Shown here: positions 35,302-46,461 of the stretch, piece after piece
Position numbering within the stretch: the first letter of the stretch is position 1
Layout of the letters: every line of letters starts with the position of its first letter
Source: Hydractinia symbiolongicarpus
Lineage: Eukaryota > Cnidaria > Hydrozoa > Anthoathecata > Hydractiniidae
Assembly (NCBI RefSeq): GCF_029227915.1
Contig: NC_079887.1
Location: forward strand, 12,772,001 to 12,836,000
DNA: 64,000 bases
Direction of reading: 5' to 3'
Position numbers and translations under genes: made by a program
Notes under the pieces: model-generated
The model's input: only the letters and a program-made list of their open reading frames with translations
What the model was told of the DNA's origin: nothing
Databases searched by the model: none

Positions 35302-37873
35302 TTAAAGATCATAAAACTGCACTATGGAAAATGCAGCATTATTTCCAATGATTATTTCTTTTGAGTATTCATAATTTTCATTGAAGCATCCTTCATGTAA
35401 ATAATATCTTCTAGCTATTTCTTTACCATCTGGTCCTAACATAGCTTTCATAACTAATTGGTACAAACCTAAGCAAGGAGGCCTATAATTTCTTCTCAAA
35501 TTAATAACAGCTTCCTCACGCCTGTTATCTTCGTTCTTTGCCACTACTTCAAGTTTCTCGGGGGATTTATCTTGTTCTGTAAAAGAAAATATTGATAATA
35601 GTAGCTGTATTTTGCTTGTTTGTAGGCACAACCGGGTCATGCTAAACTAACAAGAAAATCTTAAGCTAAAAATAACATTAGAATTCCTGCGCACTTATTA
35701 TTATATAAACTAAAGGTAACAAAAATTAAAATTGGTTCCACATTTTTTTAGACCAAGCAAAAAATCAAAATCAGCCTGGCACATGCTTATGCAAAAAAAA
35801 CACAGTCAGGCTTAGACTATGCTTATGTTGCGCTTTTTTAATGAAAAAAATTAAAAACTAAAACATTGCCTTTTAAGCTATATGATTGAGATAGATTGGT
35901 CCTAAGCTGTAAAGATTCTGTATAGTTTAAATAGTCACAACATCAAAAAAAAAAAACACAGGTGAGAAGGATTACTAAGCATACACTTAAAAAAATTCCC
36001 TTATTTGAGCTTAAACACACTTACACATTTCATAATAACACTTAAAGAACAGGTTCTGGAAATACCCAGGCTTACAGTCGGAGTTTCTCCAAGTTTAAGA
36101 AAGGGGATGAATTAGGCTACTCAACGTTATCAAACAAAATTTGTCTGCATCTCGTCGTTAACCATCAACTGCGACACAATGTAGCGAAGCTGATTAGTCG
36201 TTGACTGGAAAAAGGTTCTCTTTAAAAATACCCTATGCTGCAAGGGGTAACTTGAAGATAAGATTGTAGGCACTTTCAACTCCTAACTTGTAAAATATTG
36301 AGAAACTTGAATATGTAAATTGATAGATTGAAAGGTATAAAACAGGGGTTTGGCATCATAAGTCTTTCGAAAAATCTCCTTCAATACTAAGAAACATCCG
36401 GGCTGAATAATCCTCAAATGTAAATCCTAGTGATAGATTTCTCATGAAATAAAAAAAAGGAGAAAAAGCCGATTAACAAGCAATTGCATCTTGTTTATTT
36501 TTGCAGCTTCTCTCAATAGAAAAGAAGTTGGTAATGGAAATAATTATATATAAGGTTAATACCAGCCATCGGTTGCGCATTTTGCAAAAGTTTGTCGAAC
36601 CTTTTAGCATTGGGCGGTAGGAAAGGATGTCCTAGCAAAAAAAGAAGAGCCAACTTTTCAACTTACCATCATACGTCCCATGAATTGAAAAATTATTTAG
36701 GTCTAAATTTCTACAATTTATTTCTTCCATGTGTTCAATATAGCTTGGTTCAAAGGTACTTTGAAAAATCTAAAACAGATAAATGTTTAATAATATATTT
36801 TTTATGCGAGGTTAAGACAATATGAAATATGAAAAAATAAAGAAAAATAAACAACCTCAAAAGCCATTCCATGCCTTCTTGATATTCAGATATATAATTT
36901 ATAAGATAAGAGAACAAACTTTATGTTATATATATAAGAGATATGGAACGATTTTGATCACTGTCTTAAAGGCCATACCATACAATGTAAATCACAAAAA
37001 CCATTATGTAATACCTTTAAAAGCTTTTTAAAATCTATTTTTATTGAATGTGCGATTACATCATCCACAGAAGAAAGTTGTTCCGCATCTTCATCTCGCT
37101 CACCAAAAGTATCCCATATTTCTTCAATTATATCTGTGATCTCAACATTTTTGGTACCATCAACAAAATCATAAGTTGGATTCAAGCGGATGTATAACGC
37201 GAATCTTGCATCCGTTTGTTCCACTTTAAAAAAGCCATAGCGATTACAAAAATCTATTAATTTTGCTCTTAAATTTAATAACGGATATGGGTTTGGAAAC
37301 CACCTTTCTAATCCAACTTTTATTGAATTTTTAAAAAGGTGCTTTAATGCTAACTTATTTGTTTGAGATTCTCGTGGTACATACTTCTTCCAAAGAGTGT
37401 CAATTGAATCTATAACCATTTTCCAATGTTTACACACCAGCATTAACAAAGGCATTTCACGTAACTTAAAATGATCGAATATTTGGAGCAGCACTTCGTC
37501 AACAACATCTGCAAAGAGAGAGAAATTAGATTTGTCTACAATTCATTTCAATAGAAATTATCTGTAACATCAAAAAGTGCAAACAGAATTCTTGATTAAA
37601 TCTGTAAGAAAAATACAATGAATTCTGAAACAATAAATTGTTACATTTTGCTTAGTTTTTCAAATTTATCGATTGCCATGGAAAAATATCTTTTAAAAGA
37701 TTTTTTGAGAAAACTGCATAAAATTATTAAAGTGAAGTAATAAAAATGCATAAAAATCTACTTTGAAAATGTGACAATATAGCCTTTTTACAGAACATAA
37801 AATCTTTACAACAGAAACATAATAGAAACATCATAAAAACATTACCAACCTCGTCCTGCTTAAAAAGTTCCAT
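35302..37873 (-). CDS. F-box protein D (299 aa), subtype 2 with an altered 5' end
   Basis: The exons are 37873-37846, 37508-37015, 36769-36667 and 35576-35302. The last three match the three exons of B and C. The start differs: no in-frame ATG exists at the position of the usual MSTFA. Instead a strong acceptor ctctctctttgcag precedes GTTGTTGACGAAG, and a small upstream exon (MELFKQDEV, donor gttg|gtaatg) joins it in phase to give MELFKQDEV-DVVDEVLLQIF. The F-box, ERWFPNPYPLLNLR, RLNPTYDF and the family tail (GPDGKEIARRYYLHEGCFN, GNNAAFSIVQFYDL) are present. GFGGKEP is altered to GFFKVEQ. The first-exon choice is the least certain part. Starting at the internal Met at 37494 would cut into the F-box. 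Confidence 0.7.
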
Positions 37874-38784
37874 ATGTGAACTCTGAAATAAATAAAATAA
37901 CATTTTACAATAAAAAACAATAAGCATAAAGTATAGAAGAAGATCTAATGAGGAAAATGTAAGCATATTAAAAGAGGGTTGAAGGTAAACTACGCTTGTA
38001 AAAAAGTTACATTAAAAAAGAAATACTAAAATATAGTACCAATGAATGATTTTCACATCACACTAATAATACTAGTCTCACTTCGGTAAGTTAATGGTAC
38101 TGCGCACACGCAGACACAAGATGCCTTTGTTTTAAAATTTTATTCCATTTTGCGTAAAGTAAAAGTTGTATAATGAAAAGTACTCTTACGATATTGTTAT
38201 AAGAAGGAACGTGCTCAGCTCAAATTTAACATGTTTTTTAAAAAAAAAAAAACCTTCGTCAAAAAAGGATTACTTTATTTAAAGTTACATTATAAGAAGT
38301 TCAAATTTATTTACGATGCACAAATTCTTACTGTGACATTACTATCACCTAACACTTTGACATTAACAAAGTTGTATTTTGATAAACTTGTGTTTTTGTC
38401 CCAGAATATTACTAAATCTAAAAAAGCCCTTTAAAAATAGTTAATTTGTCGTTAATATCCTCAAAAATATAATAAGAAAAATATGAAATAAAATGTATGA
38501 CAAAGTTTTATATAAAACAGTATAAAAATGATAAATTAAATTATATAAAAAAGTATCGAATATTAAAAGTCCGAGATGCATCAAAAAGTTTGTTCGTTAT
38601 CATTAATTGCTATTTTTTGCTAATTTCGCAATAAATCAAAACCCTTAGATTGGTTAAAATACTGAAAAGATAAAACGCAACATAAAAGGATATAAAAACA
38701 ATTAATAGAAATATTGAAAGTTAATATATTTTTGTATTTTTTAAATAAAACAACTGTAACATTGTATACAAATCATAAAAATGA

Positions 38785-38895
38785 GAGTTATAAAACACCA
38801 CATTTTCACAAATAGTTAATTCTCTCGAATATTCAAAATTATCATAAGAACAGCCATCAACAAGATAAAATGTTGGGGCTTCTTTATAACAATTT
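38785..38895 (-). pseudogene. Remnant of an F-box-family last exon
   Basis: The minus strand reads KEAPTFYLVDGCSYDNFEYS then RELTICENVVFYNSHFYD, clearly aligning with KEARTFYLVDGCFNENFEYA and GENMVFYNSLFYDL of genes A and E. The upstream half of the exon is lost and no F-box exon is nearby, so this is a decayed sixth copy of subtype 1. Confidence 0.8.
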
Positions 38896-39354
38896 TACAC
38901 AAGTTTAACACATTTTAATATTTAATTACTTTAAAAACTGTAATATATCAAAGGGAGAAAGGTGAACTAACTTATCATGTTAATTTATCCCTTCTGGCTT
39001 TCCCGTGGATAGAAATGATTGTAACTTATTTTAAATCAATAAAACATTTTCTATTTCCCTGGTAAATATTTGATTCAATCTCAAACTTGGTTGTGTCAAA
39101 ACCACAGCTTTGATGTCCCTCGCGTTGTTCACAACTTGCACATATTGAAGTGTTACACATCAAAATTCTAAAACTGCGCCTAATTCTGACCTTGCATCAT
39201 TTGCACTACAATTATGTCAAACAACTTTTGAAATAAATACTTAATTTAGGAGATCCTACCCACAAGCAATGTTTTATGGAGTTTCAATATCACACCCACG
39301 CACTTTAAACTTTTTAAAATGTACTTGTCAATCTTCACGTTGACTGTTTCTTTG

Positions 39355-39452
39355 TAACTTGGTTTGGTGGTCATTCCTAGCTATTAGCTATTATCCTATC
39401 GGAATGGTCTCCTGTCTATTAGGACAAATAAATAAATACTTACTTACTTACT
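39355..39452 (+). repeat. Possible SINE/LINE 3' tail
   Basis: The segment ends with cctgtctattaggacaaataaataaata then (cttac)n-like repeats. A unique block followed by a short tandem A-rich tail is typical of the 3' ends of non-LTR retroelements. It is truncated and I did not identify the family. Confidence 0.3.
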
Positions 39453-41092
39453 TTCACAATGAGGACATCGAGGAAACGGCTAATAGAGCATTTTTAACAC
39501 TTCTTACCACCCTACACATCTGCCCAAGCAAAACTCCGTCAGCCTTTCGACTGCCGAGCATTCAGAAGGGGATGCTGTATTGGCATTTCAAAAAATGACC
39601 AAAAAAAATCGTTTTTCTAAAAAGTTTAAACAGGATTGTAGTTAATTTCCAATTTACTAAATATCTTGATGTGCAATTATGTTTTTTTAAAAAAATGAAT
39701 AGAACAAGAGGAAAAACTAAAAGAAAAAAACATGTCCAATATTACGAACTTTAGATAAAACTTTATCAAGAAATGTGGAAAAGAATATTTGTGGATTGTG
39801 GGAGCCAAAGTTTACAAAAACAAAACAGGTCAAAATGATCAAAAACGTTTTGATTAATCTTGAAAAGTTAAAAACAACAACCACCTCACTTTTAAGATTA
39901 ATATCGCACAACGTATCATATCCTGTAAGCAGTTTTTCGCTTTTTAAGCCGTTTTTTTCCGCCTTTTTCCCTCGAAGAATTTATAAGCATATTTGGCATA
40001 TCAGTTGCAATCTCTTCCTCACAATGGCATTAATTTGGAAGAAATAGGCACTCTCATGTATCACCCTTCAAAGAACTTGAAATTTTAAAGTGATTATTAA
40101 TAACGTTCTTGCAATAACCCTCCAAAAAGTCAATTTGAGTGGAGAGTTTAATTTGACAAAGTTGGACAAATGAAAAAAGATCGCAAAGCAGATAAAAGCA
40201 AGAAATCAGGATGTTTTTTCGTAACAAACAAGGAATGACAATTGATGCATAAAAAAATAAACAGAGATACTTTGTGTACAACAGCAGAGTTGCAAAAGTT
40301 GTAAATGTAAATATGTTGGAAAAAACTGATATGCAAATAATGAATAGATATGAAAAATAAAATACTAAACTAAAATACTAAAGATTGGAATAGATTAAAT
40401 AAACATGTATTTCATGGTCATTATATTATTCCCTTTCTGTAACCTTTTGACCAACCAGTTATTATCAGACAGGTTACAAACTGAAATGGTGTTGACAGTT
40501 TCAGTTTTATCTTTAATCAAATAAATGACCATAAACATGTGCTTATACACTCCTTTCTATGAATGTCTATAAATAAACTCACTTGAAATAAGAGGCACAC
40601 TCCATACGCTTCTAAAATGGATAGCAAGAAATGATTCAATAGAGGAATCTCCAAACAAGTAAGCAGAATAGCTAAAAAACACACACACCAACATATAACA
40701 CAGCAGTGCATAGACAGATAGTAAAGAAGCATGCACAAGGAATGAAAATCAGAACGATAGGGGCAGTGACAATGAATATTCTCCCTTATGACAAATTTCA
40801 ACAGCACTTAACATTTGGGCAAAATTTTCAATTTAATCAATGAAAAACTTGTGAAAGAGGTATTTAAAGGTATTTTATAAATACAAACTCAATCAGTTAT
40901 AAGCAACATCACAATATAATTTAACTATTTAGATTGAAGTGTAAGAACCAAAAATTGTGACTGCACATCAATCGTTCTGGTGGAAGAGTAAATATTTGAC
41001 TCCATTTATTTTCCTTCTTTAAACCATTTCTTAATTTAAGAAACCAAGTCTGTTAAGATAATATAGAAGGTATTAAAGGATTTTGATATATA

Positions 41093-41157
<65 letters not shown>
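41093..41157. repeat. (GACA)n microsatellite
   Basis: About 16 perfect GACA units. The same tetranucleotide forms the core of the Helentron-like repeats in this window, so it could be an expanded remnant of one. Confidence 0.95.
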
Positions 41158-41158
<1 letters not shown>

Positions 41159-41445
41159 TGATTGCCCAAAGATATCACATTTAGCTTAAACAATACTCTC
41201 CATATACACATTTTCCTTTATTCTACTTTATCTTCAGAAAATCCTTAATGTGAACATTCGTTATGCTAAAACGTATAATTCTAAAACATCTTATATTAAT
41301 ATCAGTGGAGAACAAGTTTAACACAATTCAATGATATAAAAAATACAAAAAAAATTAAGAAAGAATATTAAAAATCACTGCATCGACAAAATTAATTTTA
41401 AAGTATATAATATAATTCTTTTGTATATTGCATTTTATCAAAATC

Positions 41446-43771
41446 TTATAAATCGTAAAATTGGGAGTTATAAAACACAGTATTTTCCCCGATAGTTATA
41501 TCTCTACCATAGTCAAAATTTTCATTAAGAGAACCATCAACTAGATAAAATGTTCGAGCCTCTTTATCACCATTTGGTCCAAACAAAGTTTTAATGAATT
41601 TCTGATAGAAAGCATCAGTGGGTTGGTAATAATTTTTCCTCAAATTTTCGTTAGCCGCAACTTGAAATGCAATATAATTATCCTCCTCTGGTTCAACAGC
41701 TACAAAGTCAGTATGTGTAATGTCTCCATCTGCAATTAAGAAAAAATTTTCAACATCTTTAGATAGTTAGTCACGTCACACAAGGAGTTATATATTTGAC
41801 TCATGTATGGTATAATTGGGTAGAGGAAAGAATCTTCGCAACACCCAGCGGATAATCTTAATGATATGACCATGTTAACCTTACAATGGTACGTTTACCA
41901 TGATTTTTTAAGAACACTATTAAATTGGTATAATAAGGAAAAATTTAAAAATCCCCTAAAGAATCGCAATAGTCGGCCATTTTCCACTAAAAAATTTTTT
42001 TATTTTAAAATTTCCCATGTTAAGGGATACTGTACATAGTGACGTCTAATCTTTCAGCTTCATCCTGTAGGGTCTCGTCTCCCCTGTGCTGTTTGTGGTC
42101 GCAACTGCTTGGAGTCAGATCCCACCATGGGGTCTTCAGTCCCTTCTTCATAAATCATTTGTTAAGCATCCAGCACCTTACCTTGATATTGTTCGGTCAT
42201 AGATAAAGTTTCCAGATTAATTCTTTCTACATCAATATTTTTACGAATGTAATAAGGTTCAAACCACTCCTGTATTTTCTAAAAAAAGAATCTTTATATC
42301 TATTTTTGCTTAAATACACTTAGAGACAGTCTCAAAGCTATTTCATGTGTTTGATAAGTAATTTAACCATTTTAGTCATTATCTAGACTAGAAAATATTT
42401 GATGACTTAATCCTGGATTCAGTCGCTATCTAATTTTTTTTCATTTCAATTATTTCTAATGTGTTAACCAATTTCTGCAAAGCTATGTGCAATATTACGA
42501 TGTTTCCTTCGTTGCCCCTCTACAACCTTTCACAACCCCTAAAAAATCCAGCCTAAATAGGGTTAAATTATGGAATTAACAAGAACATATTTGTTATTAA
42601 CTCAAAAAATTTAAACAAGCATATGGATATAAGGGAAATAGATCACCTCTTTAGATGCATAAAACAGGAAATGAAAGGAGTTTATGATTGTTATAATGGA
42701 GAAATCTTCTAAGAAGTCCTTAATTTCATAACAGTAAAAAGCACCATATAAAGGTCAAGTAAATTCAGTCTTTTAAATATATATATATTTTTTTATTTAT
42801 ATGCTATTACATATAAAAAAATATGCGTTGTTGGTTTTTTTTTTATTTTTTCTAAGAAAGACCACACAGTATTCATAAGGAAATCTTACTTCTTTATATG
42901 ATGAATCAAAGGATTTACACTTTTTTTTGAGGATAGAATACTTTTATTGAATGTTATCTACATTTTCGCGGGAAATCCCTAGGTAAAAATTAAAATGAGT
43001 TTTTTATAACATATATTTTCCTGATTTTTTCTCGTCTTTTTGCAATAAAAACTCTAAAAGACAAAAAAAGTTTTAGAATCCTTTGCTCAAATATGCTATT
43101 ACATTTAAAAAAATGCGTTATCAGATTTTAAACTTTTTTTTTTTAGTTCTGCTAAGAAAGACCTCACAGTATTCATAAAGGAATCTTACTTCTTTATAGA
43201 CTGGATCATATTTCTCAACTTGTGATTGATCGATTACATCGTGCAAAGTAACAATGATGAGATGATTGTTATATTCCCGACTGGCGGCTCGATTTTCTTC
43301 AGAAGTTTCAGCAAATGGTTGGCCTGCGTCAAAGTTCTCCCAAATTCTGTTAATCAACGGAGCTAGCTTTTCATTTTTATGGTCATTAATAAAATCATAA
43401 AGAGGATTCAGTCTGGTGTACATTTTAAATCCTGTTCGATCAGGCCTATGCATACCATAACCCCAATGATCACAAAATCGAATCAAATCATTTCTAGTAA
43501 CTAGCTGTGGATATGTGTCAGGGTACCACATTTCTTCACCAACTAAGAAACTCTTCTGTCTGATATTCTGTAATGTTTGTTTCGAAGTTTTAAGAATAGG
43601 AGGTATAAAAACTTTACATTTTGGAATAAATTTTCTCCATATATCATTACAAGAATCTATAATGTTTCTCCAATGTTTACATACTTGTAACAATGTTGGA
43701 AGTTCCTGCAATTTAAAAAAGTGAAATATTTCAATCAATGCATCACTATGAAGATCTGTAATTTTAGTCAT
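41446..43771 (-). CDS. F-box protein E (320 aa), subtype 1
   Basis: The exons are 43771-43190, 42278-42182 and 41729-41446; exons 2 and 3 have exactly the lengths of gene A (97 and 284). The F-box is ITDLHSDALIEIFHFFKLQE with LLQVCKHW and IWRKFIPKCK. EEMWYPDTYPQLVTRND, CDHWGYG and YTRLNPLYDF follow. Exon 2 encodes IQEWFEPYYIRKN. Exon 3 encodes FVAVEPEEDN, NLRKNYYQPT, FGPNGDKEARTFYLVDGSLN (GCFN in A becomes GSLN here) and GENTVFYNSQFYDL. The loss of the otherwise conserved Cys in GCFN is notable. Its first intron holds a duplicated copy of the exon-1 3' edge. Confidence 0.85.
42801..42925 (-). pseudogene. Duplicated 3' edge of F-box exon 1 inside gene E intron 1
   Basis: 42801-42920 resembles 43092-43215, which spans the exon-1/intron-1 boundary of gene E (atgctattaca, ctaagaaagacc, cacagtattcataa, atcttacttctttata). 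On the minus strand it still reads KCKSFDSSYKE before a GTAAGA donor, close to the end of exon 1 in A and E. It is a partial tandem duplication or unequal-exchange scar. Confidence 0.75.
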
Positions 43772-46461
43772 CTTTTATAAATACATTGACCTAAAAACAA
43801 AAAGTTCTATGTACATTAAAGCTTAAATTAAGTACATGCATAATAATAAAATAACACGACAAATCAATTGCAAATGGCTTGAGATGATAAGGCAAAGTTC
43901 AGCAATGTAAATCTTAAATTTACACAGAATAGCTGTCCAAGTCAAGTTTTTAACAGGACTTACTGGTGGAAAATATATACTGAGTAATGGTATGCTAATT
44001 CTTTGTGAAATCTTAGAAGAAGAATGTTGTAACAATATAAACTTTGTTATTATTAGGTAATTACTTCAGCATAGCATGCATATGTCAACACCTTATAAAG
44101 AATTACGAGGTCATTATATTGCACTTTCAAAGTCAATTTAATTAATGTTGACCTAAAAAAAACATTGTCTTTTCCTGCAGAGACCAATAGTCAAAAACAC
44201 ACTAATTCTTTAATGCACAGCCAATTCATTTATGCAAAAAAAAATTTCTCCTTTTTCTGGATATGGACAGGTCGTTTCAATGATGACATTAAATATTTTT
44301 TTTTGCTCTGTAAATATCTAATTTACTAATTAAGTGGGTTTTCACTTGGTATACAACACGTCACATAATGAAATTATACATTACTTTCATTTGTGTGTCA
44401 TTTGTGTGACATTAGTAGGACTTACTGGAATGTTATGCTAAAACATCAGTATTCAATATTGATGTGCTTCAAAACATATACAGGAACTCAACTTCCCGAA
44501 TTAGAGTCAATCATTTAGCTTCTGAACTGCTAGCTGTAAATGTCACCAAAACCCTTTATTACAGCAACTTAGTAGTATTGATTACGGGAAATAGGTTCGG
44601 CCACACAATTTTAGTGATGCTACAAACAAACAAAAAAGTTGCGAATTTGCTATATCACAACAGAAAACAAAACCAAATCCACAAATCCTTACATCGAATG
44701 GTGAATACACTATACACAAGAAATATCACACACACAAAAGCCTTTACTTACTAAAACACAAAAACACCTATTAAAACACAAATCATAACACACACATACG
44801 CACAGCACAGATATCTCACACTGATAAAAAACTTATGCACACAAAACACGAAAAACACAGGGTACATGAGGTGACAATAACATGAAAACATTTAAACTAA
44901 AACATTCCCTTGATTAAATGTTAAAATGATATTACTACATTATTTTAACTAGTAATTAAAGTTTTTTCTTGGATATGGATTGGTTATAAGGTCATTGCAG
45001 TATTCAAAAACAAATATTTTTGTGAATGTTCTTCTGACGAAGAGGATCATTCTATAGATTCAAATCTATTAAAATCTGTAACAAGCAAGGGGGATGTACT
45101 TTCTTTTTCCTAAAAATATCTAAAACAATAACCTTAGGGTTAGGTTAGGTTGAGAAAAAGAATACAAAATATTACTCGGTCTTTTCACCTCTATGTCATT
45201 TCTCAAAGTGGTTGCATATATACGTGCACCTCTTGCTATTATATGTTTCTTCTTGTTAAAACATATCACATTGAAAACAAACGTTTAAGCTGTTAACCTT
45301 CAGTGAAGAAAGACTTAGACTGTGTTAAATTTTTTAAAAAGAAGTTTTGAAACATCTTATAGTTAGATATTTTAAAAACTGGAATATATCTTGACAACAA
45401 AAGGAGAATAAACCAATTTATACTGTTGATGAATTCCTTTCTAGCTACACCTGGCCTGTCAGTGTGAAAAAAATGTTTGTAACGATTTCAAATCATGTTA
45501 CATTTGCTATTCCCCCTGAATTATTTTATGCTTTTCGTATCACCAATTCGTTACATTAAAACCATAGTGGATGAACAGACAGAATGTGGTTTTTATAGAA
45601 AAGACTGGCTGGACATCCCATGGGAAAATCCTCTTCATTAGGGAGGCAAGTGTGTACAACATTAATCATGTACGTGCATATACAAAAATTGTTTATGGAT
45701 ATATTTTATAGTTTTAATGATTATGACATCATAATATACTCAACAGTTCCAAGAAAAATGATTTTGCCTTATATAAATAACATAACTCACAGTTTAATGT
45801 CAGATGATCGTAAAAACAGCATGAAGGCAAAATATAAAAGAACAAGTCAATAGGCATTACATTACCTTGAATTTCTTAAGAAAGAAGCTAACTATTAGCA
45901 TTAGCTAGATTTTCAAGCAAAAACGTTTTATTGAATCCATGTTTAAAAGATTAAGTTTTTTTTATTAAGAAACAACCAAATCATGGCCCAATGGTAAATA
46001 TAAATAAAATCTTAGGCGCTTTACAAATTCTGCACTTCATTGGTAATAATTGACTCAAGTAACGAACTAAATTGTTGCATATTTGACAAATTTATTTCAA
46101 AGCAATATCCTTAGTTTCTTACACTAGTTTTGTAAAGAAGAGACATGATTTAAGTTCAACATCAAATGTAAATAAATAAAATTATAACTTTATGCTTATA
46201 TACATAATAAATTAAAAACGTAAATCACACAATATACATCTAATTGGATGCATTAAATGTTTATATACAGGCATTATGGTGTACACCCCTTCACAGCAAC
46301 ACAACCACCAATTAAGGTACAAGTAAAAATGTCGGTCTCTACCAGAGTTAAAAGCATATAAAAATTTAATTTCTAAATTTTTGTCAATTTTATGTATAAG
46401 AAGCAATAAAAACTCTTTAGTGAAGATAAAAAAATAAATGTGGTACCAATCCAACAACGTA
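43772..46461. other. Intergenic between F-box gene E and TCHP
   Basis: No gene seen. It contains the upstream flank of gene E and the 3' flank of TCHP. Short ORFs (44464-44754, 45620-45853) lack splice context and recognisable products. Confidence 0.5.
46091..46096 (-). terminator. Candidate poly(A) signal of TCHP
   Basis: AATAAA on the minus strand, about 365 bases after the TCHP stop codon. No closer canonical hexamer was noticed. Confidence 0.3.

Larger units (their letters stand above)
37874..41445. other. Spacer between F-box genes D and E
   Basis: No intact gene seen. It contains an F-box last-exon remnant (38785-38895), a retroelement-like 3' tail (39355-39452) and a GACA microsatellite (41093-41157). 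Confidence 0.6.

Noticed and set aside
37494-37496. Internal Met at 37494 as the start of F-box D
   Set aside because: It would remove the first part of the F-box, whereas an upstream exon and a strong acceptor give a full motif.
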